A stretch of DNA of 54,928 nt from an uncultured Collinsella sp. (GCA_958346935.1 CATVTM010000004.1:1-54928); one strand, 5' to 3'; shown: positions 32,898 to 41,792, counted from the first letter of the stretch. The notes: generated by a model from the letters alone, not told the origin. Program-made: numbers and translations.

Positions 32898-35807
32898 CTA
32901 GTGATAGTCGCTTGCGAAGGAGCCGCAGAAGAGCGCCTTACAGTCGACATCGCTATAGGACATGATGGCATCCTGGACCTCGGGGCGTAGGAGGTTGAGC
33001 ACCTTGTACTCATCGTTTCCCATATCCCCCACAAAGAGCACCTGTTTGAAGACATCAGGGTACTCGTGCAAGTAGGTCACGTAACCTCTGAGCTTTGCCA
33101 GTGTGTCGCCGAGGAACTCGCCGTGGGGGTCGACGATGGACGGCTTGATGGCGCCGTCAGCATCCTTCACGAAGAAGAGGAAGTCTGGATGCAGGGCCTT
33201 GCGTCCCACCGAAGACATGTACGGGATCGAAAACGCCTTGGCAGACATGCTGCCCGACGGATTGCGATAGAAGGCGACCGTGCGATTCTTTGCCAATTCG
33301 TTCCTAACGATATGGTCTTCCGCCGGGTTCAGATCGAGCGGGCAGAGGCCGTCCTCTTTCTGCACGATATGGCGCGGATACTTAGCGAAGTCGTCCGACG
33401 TGCTGGTAGACGTGGGCCACTCTATCTTTGTAAGACGCTTGCCCTCGGTTTCACGAGCCAGCTCGTCGTAACGCTGCTTCGCGGCATCGTTGAGGTAGTC
33501 GTAATCGCCAGATCCGTCGACCTTGTCGAAATATCCCTTTCGACATTGAGCGGCCCAACTCTCGAGCGCGTCGACGATAGGTTGCGTGCGCACCGCTGCG
33601 GCAAGGCACAGGTCGCACTCGGGGCGCCCAAGCTCCTTGAAGTTGGCGCGACGATATTCTTGCGCGAGCTCCTTCGTGAAACGCATGTCGGCGTCGCGAG
33701 CGGCCTTCCTGAGGCCCTCAGCGTCCGTACGGGCTTCCTCCCGCTCCTGGCCTTCGGTCTCATTGAGCTTGTCGAGCGTGATCTTGACGGTCTCGGCAAC
33801 CTCTACGTCGTGTTTGGCCTCTCGGTACTCGTCCTCGTTGGCAACGATGTATCCCTTGAGCTTCTGGACGAACTGTTTTTTCACGTCGGCCGCGGCATTG
33901 ACATCGAGGCCGGTCTCGACAAGCAGAGTCGCCGTGTTAACCAAGCTCTGAAATTCGTTCCTAGCCTTCTTTGGAATGCGCTGCACGGGGATGGAATCGA
34001 AGGCCGTGCGGATGCCCCGCCACTCCTGATGCGTGAAAGACTGCTCGCGCTTGGTGGGCGGCTTGGGCTTTGCCATGGGCACGGGTTTTACGACCGAGGC
34101 GGGCTGGGTCGGCTCGGACTGTGTGGAACTTGGCTCAGGTGTCGCAGGTTGCTGCGGAACAGGCGCTGCAACGTCGTTACCCGTTGTGGGCTGAGGCGCC
34201 GGCTCCGCTTCTGGCGTCGGGACATCAACGGGCTCGACCGCCGAGGCAAGCGAGGGCTGCGTGCCCCGCATGTCCAACGGCTCCTGAATCGCGATGCCGG
34301 CAAGCTGCGCCTGATAGCCGGGCTGCGTCTGCCGTGCCGCCGCGATGGCCTTCTCGTTCTCCTCGTACGCTTTGAGTTCCTGTTGGTAGTCGGCTTCGGA
34401 CTTGGGCGCAGCCGCCGTGATGGTCACCGGGTTGAGGACGATGTTCTGCTTGCCGATGGAGCTCTCGCCCATATCGTCCTTTCGGCCCATGAGGTAGTCG
34501 ACCACGTCCTGAGTGCTCTCGGGATTGAACTGGGGCAGGTAGCAGGCGACGGAGTTCAAAAGATCATCGGATTCGATGCGCCGCGCAAGTGGAGTGCGTA
34601 CCATACGTCCCACGAGCTGTGCGATATAGGTCGAGTCCGAACGCCTGCGCTGCGAGAAGATGACCTCCGCTCGCGGGCAGTCCCATCCGTTGGAGACAGC
34701 CTCCTTGGCGAAGAGCACGCGAATGCGCGAGGTGTCCTGAACGAACTCGGGCTCGACATAGGGAATGAGGTATTTTCCCGCCGCGATGTCCTTATGCTCG
34801 CCGAAGACGTTGGCGAACGACATCGCCTCGGAAAGGCCGGGGACCAGGCCCGTGATCTGGTCGCACATCTCAGCCAGGGCCGAATTGCTCACGTTGTCCG
34901 CCGCTTGGATGAGCAGCAGCGGGTTGACGGGACTCTCGCCCTCACGGGCACAGTACTCGCCCCACTCGCGGCAGGCCAGGGCATAGCGCTCGCACGCCAT
35001 AGTGAGGTATTGGTGCTCGACTGGGTCGTCCTTCTCTGGCACGCGCAACTCGATGATGTCCTTGAGCAGACCTGACTCCTGGACCTCGCGAGGGGTCACA
35101 GCAACCTTCGGCATGCGCACGCGATCGGCGCGCTGGTCCATGGCCGCTTCGAACCTCTGCGGCGTGGCAGAGACCCCGACGACGATGGGCATCGCTGCAC
35201 GGCCGTCTAGACCATCAATGAGGTTGGCGTAGATCGTCGCGGTGCCGCGCTCGCTCGAGGCATTGGCCCCCAGGCCGCGGTGGGCCTCGTCTATGAACAG
35301 ATAAAGGTTGCGCTCCGGGTCCCTGATGGTGCGGTCAAGGATGTCCCAGAACACGCGGCCGGAGTTGGCCTCACCACCCTTGGTGAGCAGGCCGTTCTTG
35401 CTGAGTAGGTCCTTGCTGAGGAAATAGACGTGGCGCGGCTCGAGAATGTCGTGCGCGGCTCCGAAGTCGTTGGCAATCGTGACCAGATGGCGCCTGTCAA
35501 GGATGCTGTCTGCTAGCTTGTCCGCCACGTTGGAGAAACGCACGCTCGTCTGCTCGTTCAGGCTCGGGGAGTCCGAGAGCCAAAGGACAACGGCGTTCTC
35601 GTCGGGCCTGAGGCCCAAATCGTCGTCTCCGAAGAAGAGCGCTTCGATCGTCGCCGCGCACATGACTGTCTTGCCCGACCCCGTGGGGGATGCGAGGCAT
35701 ATCGAGGACAGCTCGCCGTCCTGCTCGTAGCGTCGACGCATCGACTGCAACTTGTTCACCAGGGTCTCGACTGCCCCGGCTTGAAAAACCTTAAGTTCGA
35801 CTCTCAT
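32898..35807 (-). CDS. Type III restriction enzyme, Res subunit
   Basis: The 969-residue protein is an SF2 translocase: Walker A PTGSGKT (41-47), DEAH box in FIDEAHRGLG (173-176), SATPQRFEAA, and motif VI AQLVGRMVRTPL. A Pro/Gln/Thr-rich linker (around residues 480-570) separates it from a C-terminal part holding HPDFLFFVKD and IVDPHGEF, a probable variant PD-(D/E)xK nuclease. With Mod it would cut DNA between two head-to-head unmodified sites. It starts 2 bp after mod, in the normal mod-res order. Cutting requires Mod for site recognition, so it should be silent when Mod is off. Confidence 0.9.
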   Translation of the reverse strand: MRVELKVFQAGAVETLVNKLQSMRRRYEQDGELSSICLASPTGSGKTVMCAATIEALFFGDDDLGLRPDENAVVLWLSDSPSLNEQTSVRFSNVADKLADSILDRRHLVTIANDFGAAHDILEPRHVYFLSKDLLSKNGLLTKGGEANSGRVFWDILDRTIRDPERNLYLFIDEAHRGLGANASSERGTATIYANLIDGLDGRAAMPIVVGVSATPQRFEAAMDQRADRVRMPKVAVTPREVQESGLLKDIIELRVPEKDDPVEHQYLTMACERYALACREWGEYCAREGESPVNPLLLIQAADNVSNSALAEMCDQITGLVPGLSEAMSFANVFGEHKDIAAGKYLIPYVEPEFVQDTSRIRVLFAKEAVSNGWDCPRAEVIFSQRRRSDSTYIAQLVGRMVRTPLARRIESDDLLNSVACYLPQFNPESTQDVVDYLMGRKDDMGESSIGKQNIVLNPVTITAAAPKSEADYQQELKAYEENEKAIAAARQTQPGYQAQLAGIAIQEPLDMRGTQPSLASAVEPVDVPTPEAEPAPQPTTGNDVAAPVPQQPATPEPSSTQSEPTQPASVVKPVPMAKPKPPTKREQSFTHQEWRGIRTAFDSIPVQRIPKKARNEFQSLVNTATLLVETGLDVNAAADVKKQFVQKLKGYIVANEDEYREAKHDVEVAETVKITLDKLNETEGQEREEARTDAEGLRKAARDADMRFTKELAQEYRRANFKELGRPECDLCLAAAVRTQPIVDALESWAAQCRKGYFDKVDGSGDYDYLNDAAKQRYDELARETEGKRLTKIEWPTSTSTSDDFAKYPRHIVQKEDGLCPLDLNPAEDHIVRNELAKNRTVAFYRNPSGSMSAKAFSIPYMSSVGRKALHPDFLFFVKDADGAIKPSIVDPHGEFLGDTLAKLRGYVTYLHEYPDVFKQVLFVGDMGNDEYKVLNLLRPEVQDAIMSYSDVDCKALFCGSFASDYH

Positions 35808-35809
35808 GT

Positions 35810-37756
35810 TTACCTCACCGCATCCTCAGCGGCAATCTTGAACGATTGCAGGTAGTTCTCGTACAGACGGACAACGTCGAGCCCGGGGAGCTGAGCCTTG
35901 ACGGAGGCATATCGAGCCGTGTCGTCCGTGATCACATAGGCGCACCTTATGCTGGCATTCTGCTTGACGGCGTCTATGAAAGAGCCAACCGAAGCAAAGT
36001 CGAAAAGGACGGCGTAGGCGTCGGCCATAGCAAAGCCCGGCTGCTCGTGCTTGATGATGCTGCCACGCGAACCAGCGCGCAGCCAGAGCAGAGGCGCGAT
36101 CTCCTCGAAGGCCACGCCCAGCTCGACGGCGTCTGGGTCTTCGTAGGTGAGGTCAAAGAAGACGGCGTTTTCCTCGAAGCCGTCGGCCATGGGGAACTCG
36201 TCGGTGAACTTGTAGTCACCCTTAATGGGAACGCCCTCGGGCGTCTTGCCCGTGATGGCCGCCGTGACGCGAGGTTTGGTAACGTACTGGCAGATGCCCA
36301 GTGCCTCCCATTCGGGGTCGCCCTGACGAAGACCACGCTTGGTGAGCTTTTTGGATTCGTCCTCGGAGACCTCGTTGTTCGTTACGCTGATGGAGCGCCT
36401 GCGCCCGCCGTCCTGATGGTTCAAGCGCATGACGGCATGTGCCGTGGTGCCCGATCCTGAGAAGAAATCGACTACAAGGGCGTCGGGCTTGTCGGCAACA
36501 ACGGAAGCGATTGAGAGCTCGGTCGCATAAAGGGACTTCGGAAATGTGAAGCGCCTATCGCCGATGAACTTTTTGATATATCGGCTCCCGTATTCACCGG
36601 CAGAGAACTGCGTGCCACTCCAAACGGTTGTTGGAATGGCAGAGCGCTCTCCCTGCTCTTCGAGAAGCAAAGACCCATCCTCAGCCTTGCCGATGAGTTT
36701 AATTTCTCCATTCTTGAGACGCTCCTCTTGAGAATCTCCTAGGTAAAGGAGGGAGTACCGATCACTCTTTTTGTTGTACTCACCTACTTTTGCACACCCG
36801 CGATCAAGCTTGGCCTGTAGAGCATTCTGGGAGATCCTCCAAGTCGCCTCTCGGCCATCGGTCCTAATAGGCCAAACTGCCCTGAGACCCGTTTTTGTCG
36901 GTATCTTTGTCCAGTCTTGTTCAAGGGGGAGAGAAGCGCCAAGCTCCTTAATGGTCGCGGTCTCCTCATCGATATAGATGGGATAAAAGAGGTTCGGCCT
37001 TGCGGTGCGAGCGGCATTGGGACCGCCCCTCAGCAGCCACTCCCAACGTACTTTACGTTGGGAGCGGCTGCTCGACGCGTCATCAGCCACTTTTTTCTCA
37101 AGTTCTCCGAACTCAACGGAATAGAGCCTACGGTCCACTTGGCACGGCGCTGCGGTACCAAAAAAGCAGAAGACGGCGTACTCATCAGCTCTCTTGAACT
37201 GGTTGCCGCGGGTGACCCCGTTCTTGTTTATGGTGATTGAAACCGTCTGGATACCGGTCGCGTTGGGAAAAACGCTCTCCAAAAGAAGCTCAAGCCTCGC
37301 GTGCTCTTTTTCGTCGATCGTCACGATGAGTACGGAATCGTTGGGGTTGAGCAGCTGCTTGGCAAGTTTGAGGCGGCGCTCCATGAAGGCGAGCCACTTG
37401 GAGTGGCGATAGGCGTCGGAGCCGTCGACGTAATCGTTGTTGTATTTCCAGTCGCGGGCGCCGGTGTTATAGGGCGGGTCAATATATATGCAGTCCACCT
37501 TGCCTGCATAGGCAAAGGCTAAGGTTTCAAGAGCATGGTAGTTTTCGCCGTTAATGACTACTTGATAGGGTTTATCGCCACCGCGCTCGACACGCCCGGT
37601 CTCTTTGAGGCCAGCATAAATCGGCTGGTCATATTCAGCAACAGGCACGACATCGTCGACAGCAACGGAGCAGGGCTCGCATTCGTTTTCGTCATATGAG
37701 GGCGATTGATATGGCTTTAGATCAGCAACCCCCCCCGAACGGTATTTACAAACCAT
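35810..37756 (-). CDS. Type III DNA methyltransferase, Mod subunit (main part; frame broken at a G8 run)
   Basis: The frame encodes a beta-class adenine methyltransferase: IDPPYNTGARDWKYN (DPPY near residue 93) comes before the S-adenosylmethionine motif DFFSGSGTTAHAV, with the variable target-recognition region between. Upstream of DPPY is the usual VERGGDKPYQVVINGENYHA block. The first nine residues of this open frame are not real family sequence, and ATG 37,756 has no ribosome site. The true N terminus (RQFGLVFEHNRPE and following) is encoded in the preceding frame, 37,717-37,992. The frames meet at eight G (minus strand, 37,729-37,736). One more G would join them into a protein of about 727 residues. 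Confidence 0.9.
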   Translation of the reverse strand: MVCKYRSGGVADLKPYQSPSYDENECEPCSVAVDDVVPVAEYDQPIYAGLKETGRVERGGDKPYQVVINGENYHALETLAFAYAGKVDCIYIDPPYNTGARDWKYNNDYVDGSDAYRHSKWLAFMERRLKLAKQLLNPNDSVLIVTIDEKEHARLELLLESVFPNATGIQTVSITINKNGVTRGNQFKRADEYAVFCFFGTAAPCQVDRRLYSVEFGELEKKVADDASSSRSQRKVRWEWLLRGGPNAARTARPNLFYPIYIDEETATIKELGASLPLEQDWTKIPTKTGLRAVWPIRTDGREATWRISQNALQAKLDRGCAKVGEYNKKSDRYSLLYLGDSQEERLKNGEIKLIGKAEDGSLLLEEQGERSAIPTTVWSGTQFSAGEYGSRYIKKFIGDRRFTFPKSLYATELSIASVVADKPDALVVDFFSGSGTTAHAVMRLNHQDGGRRRSISVTNNEVSEDESKKLTKRGLRQGDPEWEALGICQYVTKPRVTAAITGKTPEGVPIKGDYKFTDEFPMADGFEENAVFFDLTYEDPDAVELGVAFEEIAPLLWLRAGSRGSIIKHEQPGFAMADAYAVLFDFASVGSFIDAVKQNASIRCAYVITDDTARYASVKAQLPGLDVVRLYENYLQSFKIAAEDAVR

Positions 37757-37992
37757 AGCAGTTGGGAGTTAGAGTCCTCTTTTTTACCACGCTCGGGAAG
37801 CACCTGTACGACATCGCCCTTCATGATAGGTTTGCCATAAAGGCGAAGTCGCTCCGGACGGTTGTGTTCAAACACAAGCCCAAACTGGCGCTGCGCCGCA
37901 AAGGCGCGGATGTCGGCAGCGAGCTGACGATCGCCCAGCTTGACAGCGCGATCAACAAGGTTCTGAACGACTGCTTGCGCCGTCTCAGCCAT
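37717..37992 (-). CDS. N-terminal part of Type III Mod (frame-shifted, off state)
   Basis: A 91-residue frame from ATG 37,992 with GGGGGAG upstream. It contains DIRAFAAQRQFGLVFEHNRP and KPIMKGDVVQVLPERGK, the N-terminal domain that in related enzymes is continuous with the methyltransferase. About 88 residues are family-like before the G8 run shifts it out of frame. Its start overlaps the stop of the small RHH gene by one base. It could also be made as a short protein alone. Confidence 0.85.
   Translation of the reverse strand: MAETAQAVVQNLVDRAVKLGDRQLAADIRAFAAQRQFGLVFEHNRPERLRLYGKPIMKGDVVQVLPERGKKEDSNSQLLWFVNTVRGGLLI
37729..37736 (-). repeat. Homopolymer run of eight G at the mod frame break
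   Basis: Minus-strand GTTC is followed by GGGGGGGG and TTGC. With eight G, the ribosome from the true start reads VRGGLLI and stops at 37,717. With nine G (or six) it reads VRGG then VADLKPYQ into the methyltransferase. This is the usual switch of phase-variable Type III mod genes; a sequencing error in the run would look the same. Confidence 0.8.
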
Positions 37993-38159
37993 CACTTCTC
38001 CCCCTTGCACTTCTCGTCAATCCATTCGCGCAGGACCTTAGCCACCGTCTTATCCTGGCGCGCGGCATAGGACTTAAGAGCCCGCTTATCCTCGCGGGTA
38101 ATCGAGAGTGTGAACTTATCCAGCTCCTTCGCGTTCTCCTTGAGTTGCGCTTCGGGCAT
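37992..38159 (-). CDS. Small ribbon-helix-helix protein heading the R-M operon
   Basis: A 55-residue gene: MPEAQLKENAKELDKFTLSI, then TREDKRALKSYAARQDKTVA and KVLREWIDEK. The strand DKFTLSI followed by two helices is an Arc/CopG-type fold. AAAGGAGG lies 7 bases before the start. TGATG couples it to the mod N terminus. As first gene, with repeated TACGTA sites in its promoter, it is likely an autorepressor of the restriction-modification operon, as a C protein would be, but of another fold. Confidence 0.8.
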   Translation of the reverse strand: MPEAQLKENAKELDKFTLSITREDKRALKSYAARQDKTVAKVLREWIDEKCKGEK

Positions 38160-38192
38160 GCGGGCCTCCTTTGTTCAGTTGAATCAATTTTA

Positions 38193-38214
38193 TACGTAAT
38201 TACGTAATTACGTA
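38193..38214. promoter_or_regulatory. Three phased TACGTA operator sites
   Basis: The 22-bp stretch consists of TACGTA three times at an exact 8-bp spacing, separated by AT. The whole is a palindrome. It lies 34 bp upstream of the RHH gene, next to TATAAAAT on the minus strand (38,187-38,194), so binding would block the promoter. RHH repressors often bind such short phased repeats as several dimers. Confidence 0.65.
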
Positions 38215-38566
38215 GGCTTATTTGAGCCATGCAGCACTCAATCACTAGTCAGTATTCGTTGACGAATCGTTGGGGACAACGAATATATCGAGGTAGACAC
38301 CCGTTTTTACCGTCTGTGAGTACCAGCAAATCGATACCCAAAACGTCGTGAGTACATTTTGAGTACCAGTCCGAGCGGCCTCTTGCGGGCGGACGCAATC
38401 TGCCGGTCAGCATTAATTAGAAATAAATTGATGGCGTTGCTTCGGTAATTGAAAGTACTTTAAAACATACCAGCAAACAATAATCCCAGCTAAACAGCTT
38501 GAGAGATTGCGTGGCTGGTTTGCATGTACCACATACACCACAATGCACAAGCACCCATGGCACGCA
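38215..38566. other. Noncoding stretch between the R-M operon and guaA
   Basis: No gene. It has a 9-bp stem TATTCGTTG/CAACGAATA (38,253-38,285) with TTGGGGA ending its loop, and two copies of TGAGTACCAG plus one GTGAGTAC between about 38,323 and 38,370. These may mark the element border near guaA. Confidence 0.45.
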
Positions 38567-38603
38567 AATAAAAAACGAGGGAGGCCGCATCCGACCTCCC
38601 TCG
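38567..38603 (-). terminator. guaA terminator
   Basis: On the minus strand CGAGGGAGG and CCTCCCTCG (38,576-38,603) form a 9-bp stem followed by TTTTTTATTTG. It lies 15 bp beyond the guaA stop. Confidence 0.85.
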
Positions 38604-38617
38604 CAAAGAGCTATTTA

Positions 38618-40216
38618 CTATTCCCACTCGATGGTCGCGGGCGGCTTGGACGTGATGTCGTAGCATACGCGGTTAGCGCCGGGGACCTCGGCCACGATAC
38701 GGCCAGAGATGCGGGCCAGCACGTCGTAGGGCAGCTTGGCCCAGTCGGCGGTCATGGCATCGCTGGACTCGACGGCACGCAGGATGATCGGGCGCTGGTA
38801 GGTGCGCTCGTCGCCCATAACGCCGACGGACTTAATGTCGGGCAGGACCGCAAAGTACTGCCAGCAGCTGTGCTCGGAGTTGCGCTCGCCGGTCTGCTCA
38901 AACAGGCGCTGGTTGTAGGCGTCCAGCTCCTCGCGCACGATGGCGTCGGCATTCTTGAGGATCTCGAGCTTCTCCTTGTCGACCGCGCCGATGATGCGGA
39001 TGGCCAGACCCGGGCCCGGGAAAGGCTGGCGGAACACGATGTGACCCGGCAGGCCAAGTGCCAAACCAAGCGCGCGGACCTCGTCCTTAAAGAAGTGATC
39101 GAGCGGCTCAATAAGGTCGAAGTGCACGCCCTCGGGGAACGGGATCAGGTTGTGATGACTCTTGATGGTGGCCGTCTTGCCGCCCGTCTTGCGAGCGCCA
39201 GACTCGATGATGTCGGGGTAGATGGTGCCCTGAGCCAGGTACTTGACCGGCTTGCCATCGGTCTCGAGCTGCTGCGCCACGGCGAAGAACTCTTTCCAGA
39301 ACTGCGTACCGATGATGCGGCGCTTCTCCTCGGGCTCGGTCACGCCGGCCAGAAGCTCGGCATAACGGTCCTCGGCGTGGACGTGAATAAAGTCGACATC
39401 GAACTGCTTGGTGAAGACCTCCTCCACCTGCTCGGGCTCGCCCTTGCGCAGCAGGCCGTGGTTGATGAACACACAGGTCATCTGCTTGCCCACGGCGCGG
39501 GCGCCCAGCGCAGCCACGACGGAGGAGTCGACGCCGCCGGACAGGGCCAGAATCACGCGGTCGTCGCCGACCTTCTCGCGGAACTCGGCCGTCATGGTCT
39601 CGACCAGGTTGTCCATGCTCCAGTTGGGCTCCAGGCCGCAGATCTCAAACAGGAAGTTGCTCAGCAGCTGCTGACCGTACTCGGAATGCTTGACCTCGGG
39701 GTGGAACTGCGTGGTGAAGATTTTGCGCTCGACGCACTCCATGGCGGCAACCGGGCACACGTCGGTGCTGGCGGTAATGGTAAAGCCCTCGGGCACCTCG
39801 GACACGGCGTCGCGGTGGCTCATCCACACGGTCTGCTCCATGGGCGTGGAGTTAAAGAGCTTGGCGCCGGCAGTGCGCGTAATAGTGGCGCGGCCGTACT
39901 CGCCCACCTCGGAGTGACCGACCTTGCCGCCGAGCGTCACGGCCGTGATCTGATGGCCGTAGCAGAAGCCCAGGACGGGAAGGCCCAGGTCAAAGATGGC
40001 GGGATCGATGGACGGAGCGTCCTCGGCGTACACGGAGGCCGGGCCGCCAGAAAGGATGAGCGCAGAGGCGTTCATCTCGCGAATCTCATCGGCCGAGATG
40101 TCGCAGGGAACGATCTCGGAATACACGTTGAGGTCGCGGACGCGACGGGCAATGAGCTGACCGTACTGCGCACCAAAGTCGAGTACGAGGACCTTTGCGG
40201 AAGCCTTTTGATCCAT
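38618..40216 (-). CDS. guaA: GMP synthase (glutamine-hydrolysing)
   Basis: The 532-residue enzyme converts XMP to GMP with glutamine and ATP, the last step of guanine nucleotide synthesis. It has a class I amidotransferase domain (VLVLDFGAQYGQLIARRVRD, nucleophile cysteine in GFCYGHQ, HPEV), an ATP pyrophosphatase domain (ALSGGVDSSVVAAL, near residue 228) and the C-terminal dimerisation domain ending PPATIEWE. AGGAGGGG precedes ATG 40,216; the longer frame is not supported. The 3' end of guaA is a known integration hot spot for genomic islands, which fits the accessory DNA abutting it here. Confidence 0.97.
   Translation of the reverse strand: MDQKASAKVLVLDFGAQYGQLIARRVRDLNVYSEIVPCDISADEIREMNASALILSGGPASVYAEDAPSIDPAIFDLGLPVLGFCYGHQITAVTLGGKVGHSEVGEYGRATITRTAGAKLFNSTPMEQTVWMSHRDAVSEVPEGFTITASTDVCPVAAMECVERKIFTTQFHPEVKHSEYGQQLLSNFLFEICGLEPNWSMDNLVETMTAEFREKVGDDRVILALSGGVDSSVVAALGARAVGKQMTCVFINHGLLRKGEPEQVEEVFTKQFDVDFIHVHAEDRYAELLAGVTEPEEKRRIIGTQFWKEFFAVAQQLETDGKPVKYLAQGTIYPDIIESGARKTGGKTATIKSHHNLIPFPEGVHFDLIEPLDHFFKDEVRALGLALGLPGHIVFRQPFPGPGLAIRIIGAVDKEKLEILKNADAIVREELDAYNQRLFEQTGERNSEHSCWQYFAVLPDIKSVGVMGDERTYQRPIILRAVESSDAMTADWAKLPYDVLARISGRIVAEVPGANRVCYDITSKPPATIEWE
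38619..38635. repeat. guaA 3'-end copy of the candidate attachment core
   Basis: TATTCCCACTCGATGGT covers the last codons of guaA (minus strand TIEWE and stop). Near-copies in the same orientation lie at 15,767 (16 of 17) and 20,520 (13 of 14). Confidence 0.5.
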
Positions 40217-40483
40217 GGTTTCCCCTCCTGTTGGCGGGGAGCCGGTGCCCACCCGCGTGAATGAACGAAAATAGCTTTCATAGTGTACACGTTATATGGG
40301 GTTTCTCGTCCCTCGCAGCCATCAGCGCACGGCAAACGCACGACCTGGGCCCTTATTTGACGGCAATTGAAGTGTTACTAAACGTTACAGATGATGTATT
40401 ACGTTTGAACATTGGACGCCCTGTGCCACAATACTGCCGAACGACTCCGCCTCTGCGGCGGCAAATACGATAGGAATACCAGC

Positions 40484-41497
40484 ATGAAGCGCATCCTTCT
40501 CATCGCCACGGGCGGCACCATCGCATCGACCGAGGACGGCAACGGCCTCTCCCCCGCCCTGACCGGTGAGGAGCTCGCCCAGAGCGTCCCCGAGATCTCG
40601 GGCCTCTGCGAGCTCAACGTCGTGCAGCCCATGAACATCGACAGCACCAATATGCGCCCGAGCGACTGGATGCGTATCCGCGACGTCATCGTCGAGGGCT
40701 ATGCCGACCACGACGGCTTCGTGATTCTGCACGGCACCGACACCATGAGCTACACCGCGGCGGCGCTTTCCTACCTGATTCAGGACAGCCCCAAGCCCAT
40801 CGTACTCACCGGCTCGCAAAAACCCATGGGCAATCCCTTTACCGACGCCAAGCTCAACCTGTACCAGAGCCTGCTTTATGCGCTCGACGAGCACTCGCAC
40901 GACGTCTCAATCGTGTTTGGCGGCGTAGCCATTGCCGGCACGCGCGCCCGCAAACAGCGCACCATGAGCTTTAACGCGTTCATTAGCGTCAACTATCCGC
41001 CTATCGCCTATATCCGCAACGACCGCATCGTGCGCAACGGGCTTCACGGCACGCATCAGGGCGAAAACCCGGTGCGTTTCTACGACAGCATCGACCCGCG
41101 CGTGTTTGTCCTTAAGCTCACGCCCGGCGTGAACCCAGGCATTCTGGACGCCCTTGCCGATAGCTACGACGCTGTAATCCTAGAGACCTTTGGCATTGGC
41201 GGTATTCCCGAGTTTGGCGAGTCCGGCGAGTCGTTCCAAGAGGCAATTTTCCGCTGGGTCGATTCGGGTCGCACCGTCGTTATGACCACGCAGGTCCCTG
41301 AAGAGGGCCTCGACCTGGGCGTTTATGAGGTCGGCCGCGCTTACGCCGATCATCCGGGCATTCTGCGCGGCGATGACATGACCACCGAGACGCTCGTGGC
41401 CAAAACCATGTGGGCACTCGGCCAGTCACGTGATGCGGCCGAGATTCAGCGCCTGTTCTACAGCCAAGTCAACCACGACCGCGTCCCGATGGCGTAA
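40484..41497 (+). CDS. Type I L-asparaginase
   Basis: The 337-residue enzyme hydrolyses L-asparagine to aspartate and ammonia. It begins MKRILLIATGGTIAST with the first catalytic threonine in TGGTIAS and has the second triad in ILHGTDTMSYTAAAL (near residue 83-97), with VLTGSQKPM behind it. No signal peptide is seen, so it is the cytoplasmic type, like AnsA. The start at 40,484 follows TAGGAATACC; an earlier in-frame start at 40,412 is unlikely. It is divergent from guaA. Confidence 0.93.
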   Translation: MKRILLIATGGTIASTEDGNGLSPALTGEELAQSVPEISGLCELNVVQPMNIDSTNMRPSDWMRIRDVIVEGYADHDGFVILHGTDTMSYTAAALSYLIQDSPKPIVLTGSQKPMGNPFTDAKLNLYQSLLYALDEHSHDVSIVFGGVAIAGTRARKQRTMSFNAFISVNYPPIAYIRNDRIVRNGLHGTHQGENPVRFYDSIDPRVFVLKLTPGVNPGILDALADSYDAVILETFGIGGIPEFGESGESFQEAIFRWVDSGRTVVMTTQVPEEGLDLGVYEVGRAYADHPGILRGDDMTTETLVAKTMWALGQSRDAAEIQRLFYSQVNHDRVPMA

Positions 41498-41519
41498 TTC
41501 AGTTATCGACGGGTATCCC

Positions 41520-41738
41520 CTATTCGATCCCCTCGAGAAGCTCTGACACCGTCATGCCGAGTGCGGGCGCGATCTTAAATAGAACCTTGAGCGTGAAATT
41601 TGCCGTCCCATCTTCGATTCGGTCGAGGTAGGGTCGGCTGATTCCTGCTGCCACACAAAAATCGACCTTGGAGATACCAAGGTCCTTGCGCGTCTGCTCG
41701 ACTCGCTTGCCAAGAATCTGTTTCGCACGTTCGTCCAT
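41520..41738 (-). CDS. XRE family HTH regulator
   Basis: The 72-residue protein is a single helix-turn-helix domain: RVEQTRKDLGISKVDFCVAA, GISRPYLDRIEDGTANFT and ALGMTVSELLEGI. It is divergent from an unknown gene, with a 26-bp perfect palindrome between them, so it probably represses both. The family resembles small element-borne or toxin-antitoxin regulators, but no toxin is evident. Confidence 0.85.
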   Translation of the reverse strand: MDERAKQILGKRVEQTRKDLGISKVDFCVAAGISRPYLDRIEDGTANFTLKVLFKIAPALGMTVSELLEGIE

Positions 41739-41766
41739 GCAGCCGAGTTTGAAATGGAGCCGAACA

Positions 41767-41792
41767 AAAACGTAAACTATAGTTTACGTTTT
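41767..41792. promoter_or_regulatory. 26-bp perfect palindromic operator
   Basis: AAAACGTAAACTA is followed directly by its exact complement TAGTTTACGTTTT. It lies 28 bp from the XRE start and 22 bp from the divergent start at 41,815. A perfect palindrome this long without a loop is best explained as a dimeric repressor site. Confidence 0.8.

Noticed and set aside
33066..35075. A 669-codon open frame on the plus strand
   Set aside because: Antisense shadow of the Type III Res gene.
37717..37992. Independent small gene (toxin or antitoxin) before mod
   Set aside because: Its sequence is the N-terminal domain normally fused to this methyltransferase family, and the frame break falls on a G8 run, so it is better explained as the front part of mod.
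38507..40264. A 585-codon open frame on the plus strand
   Set aside because: Antisense shadow of guaA.
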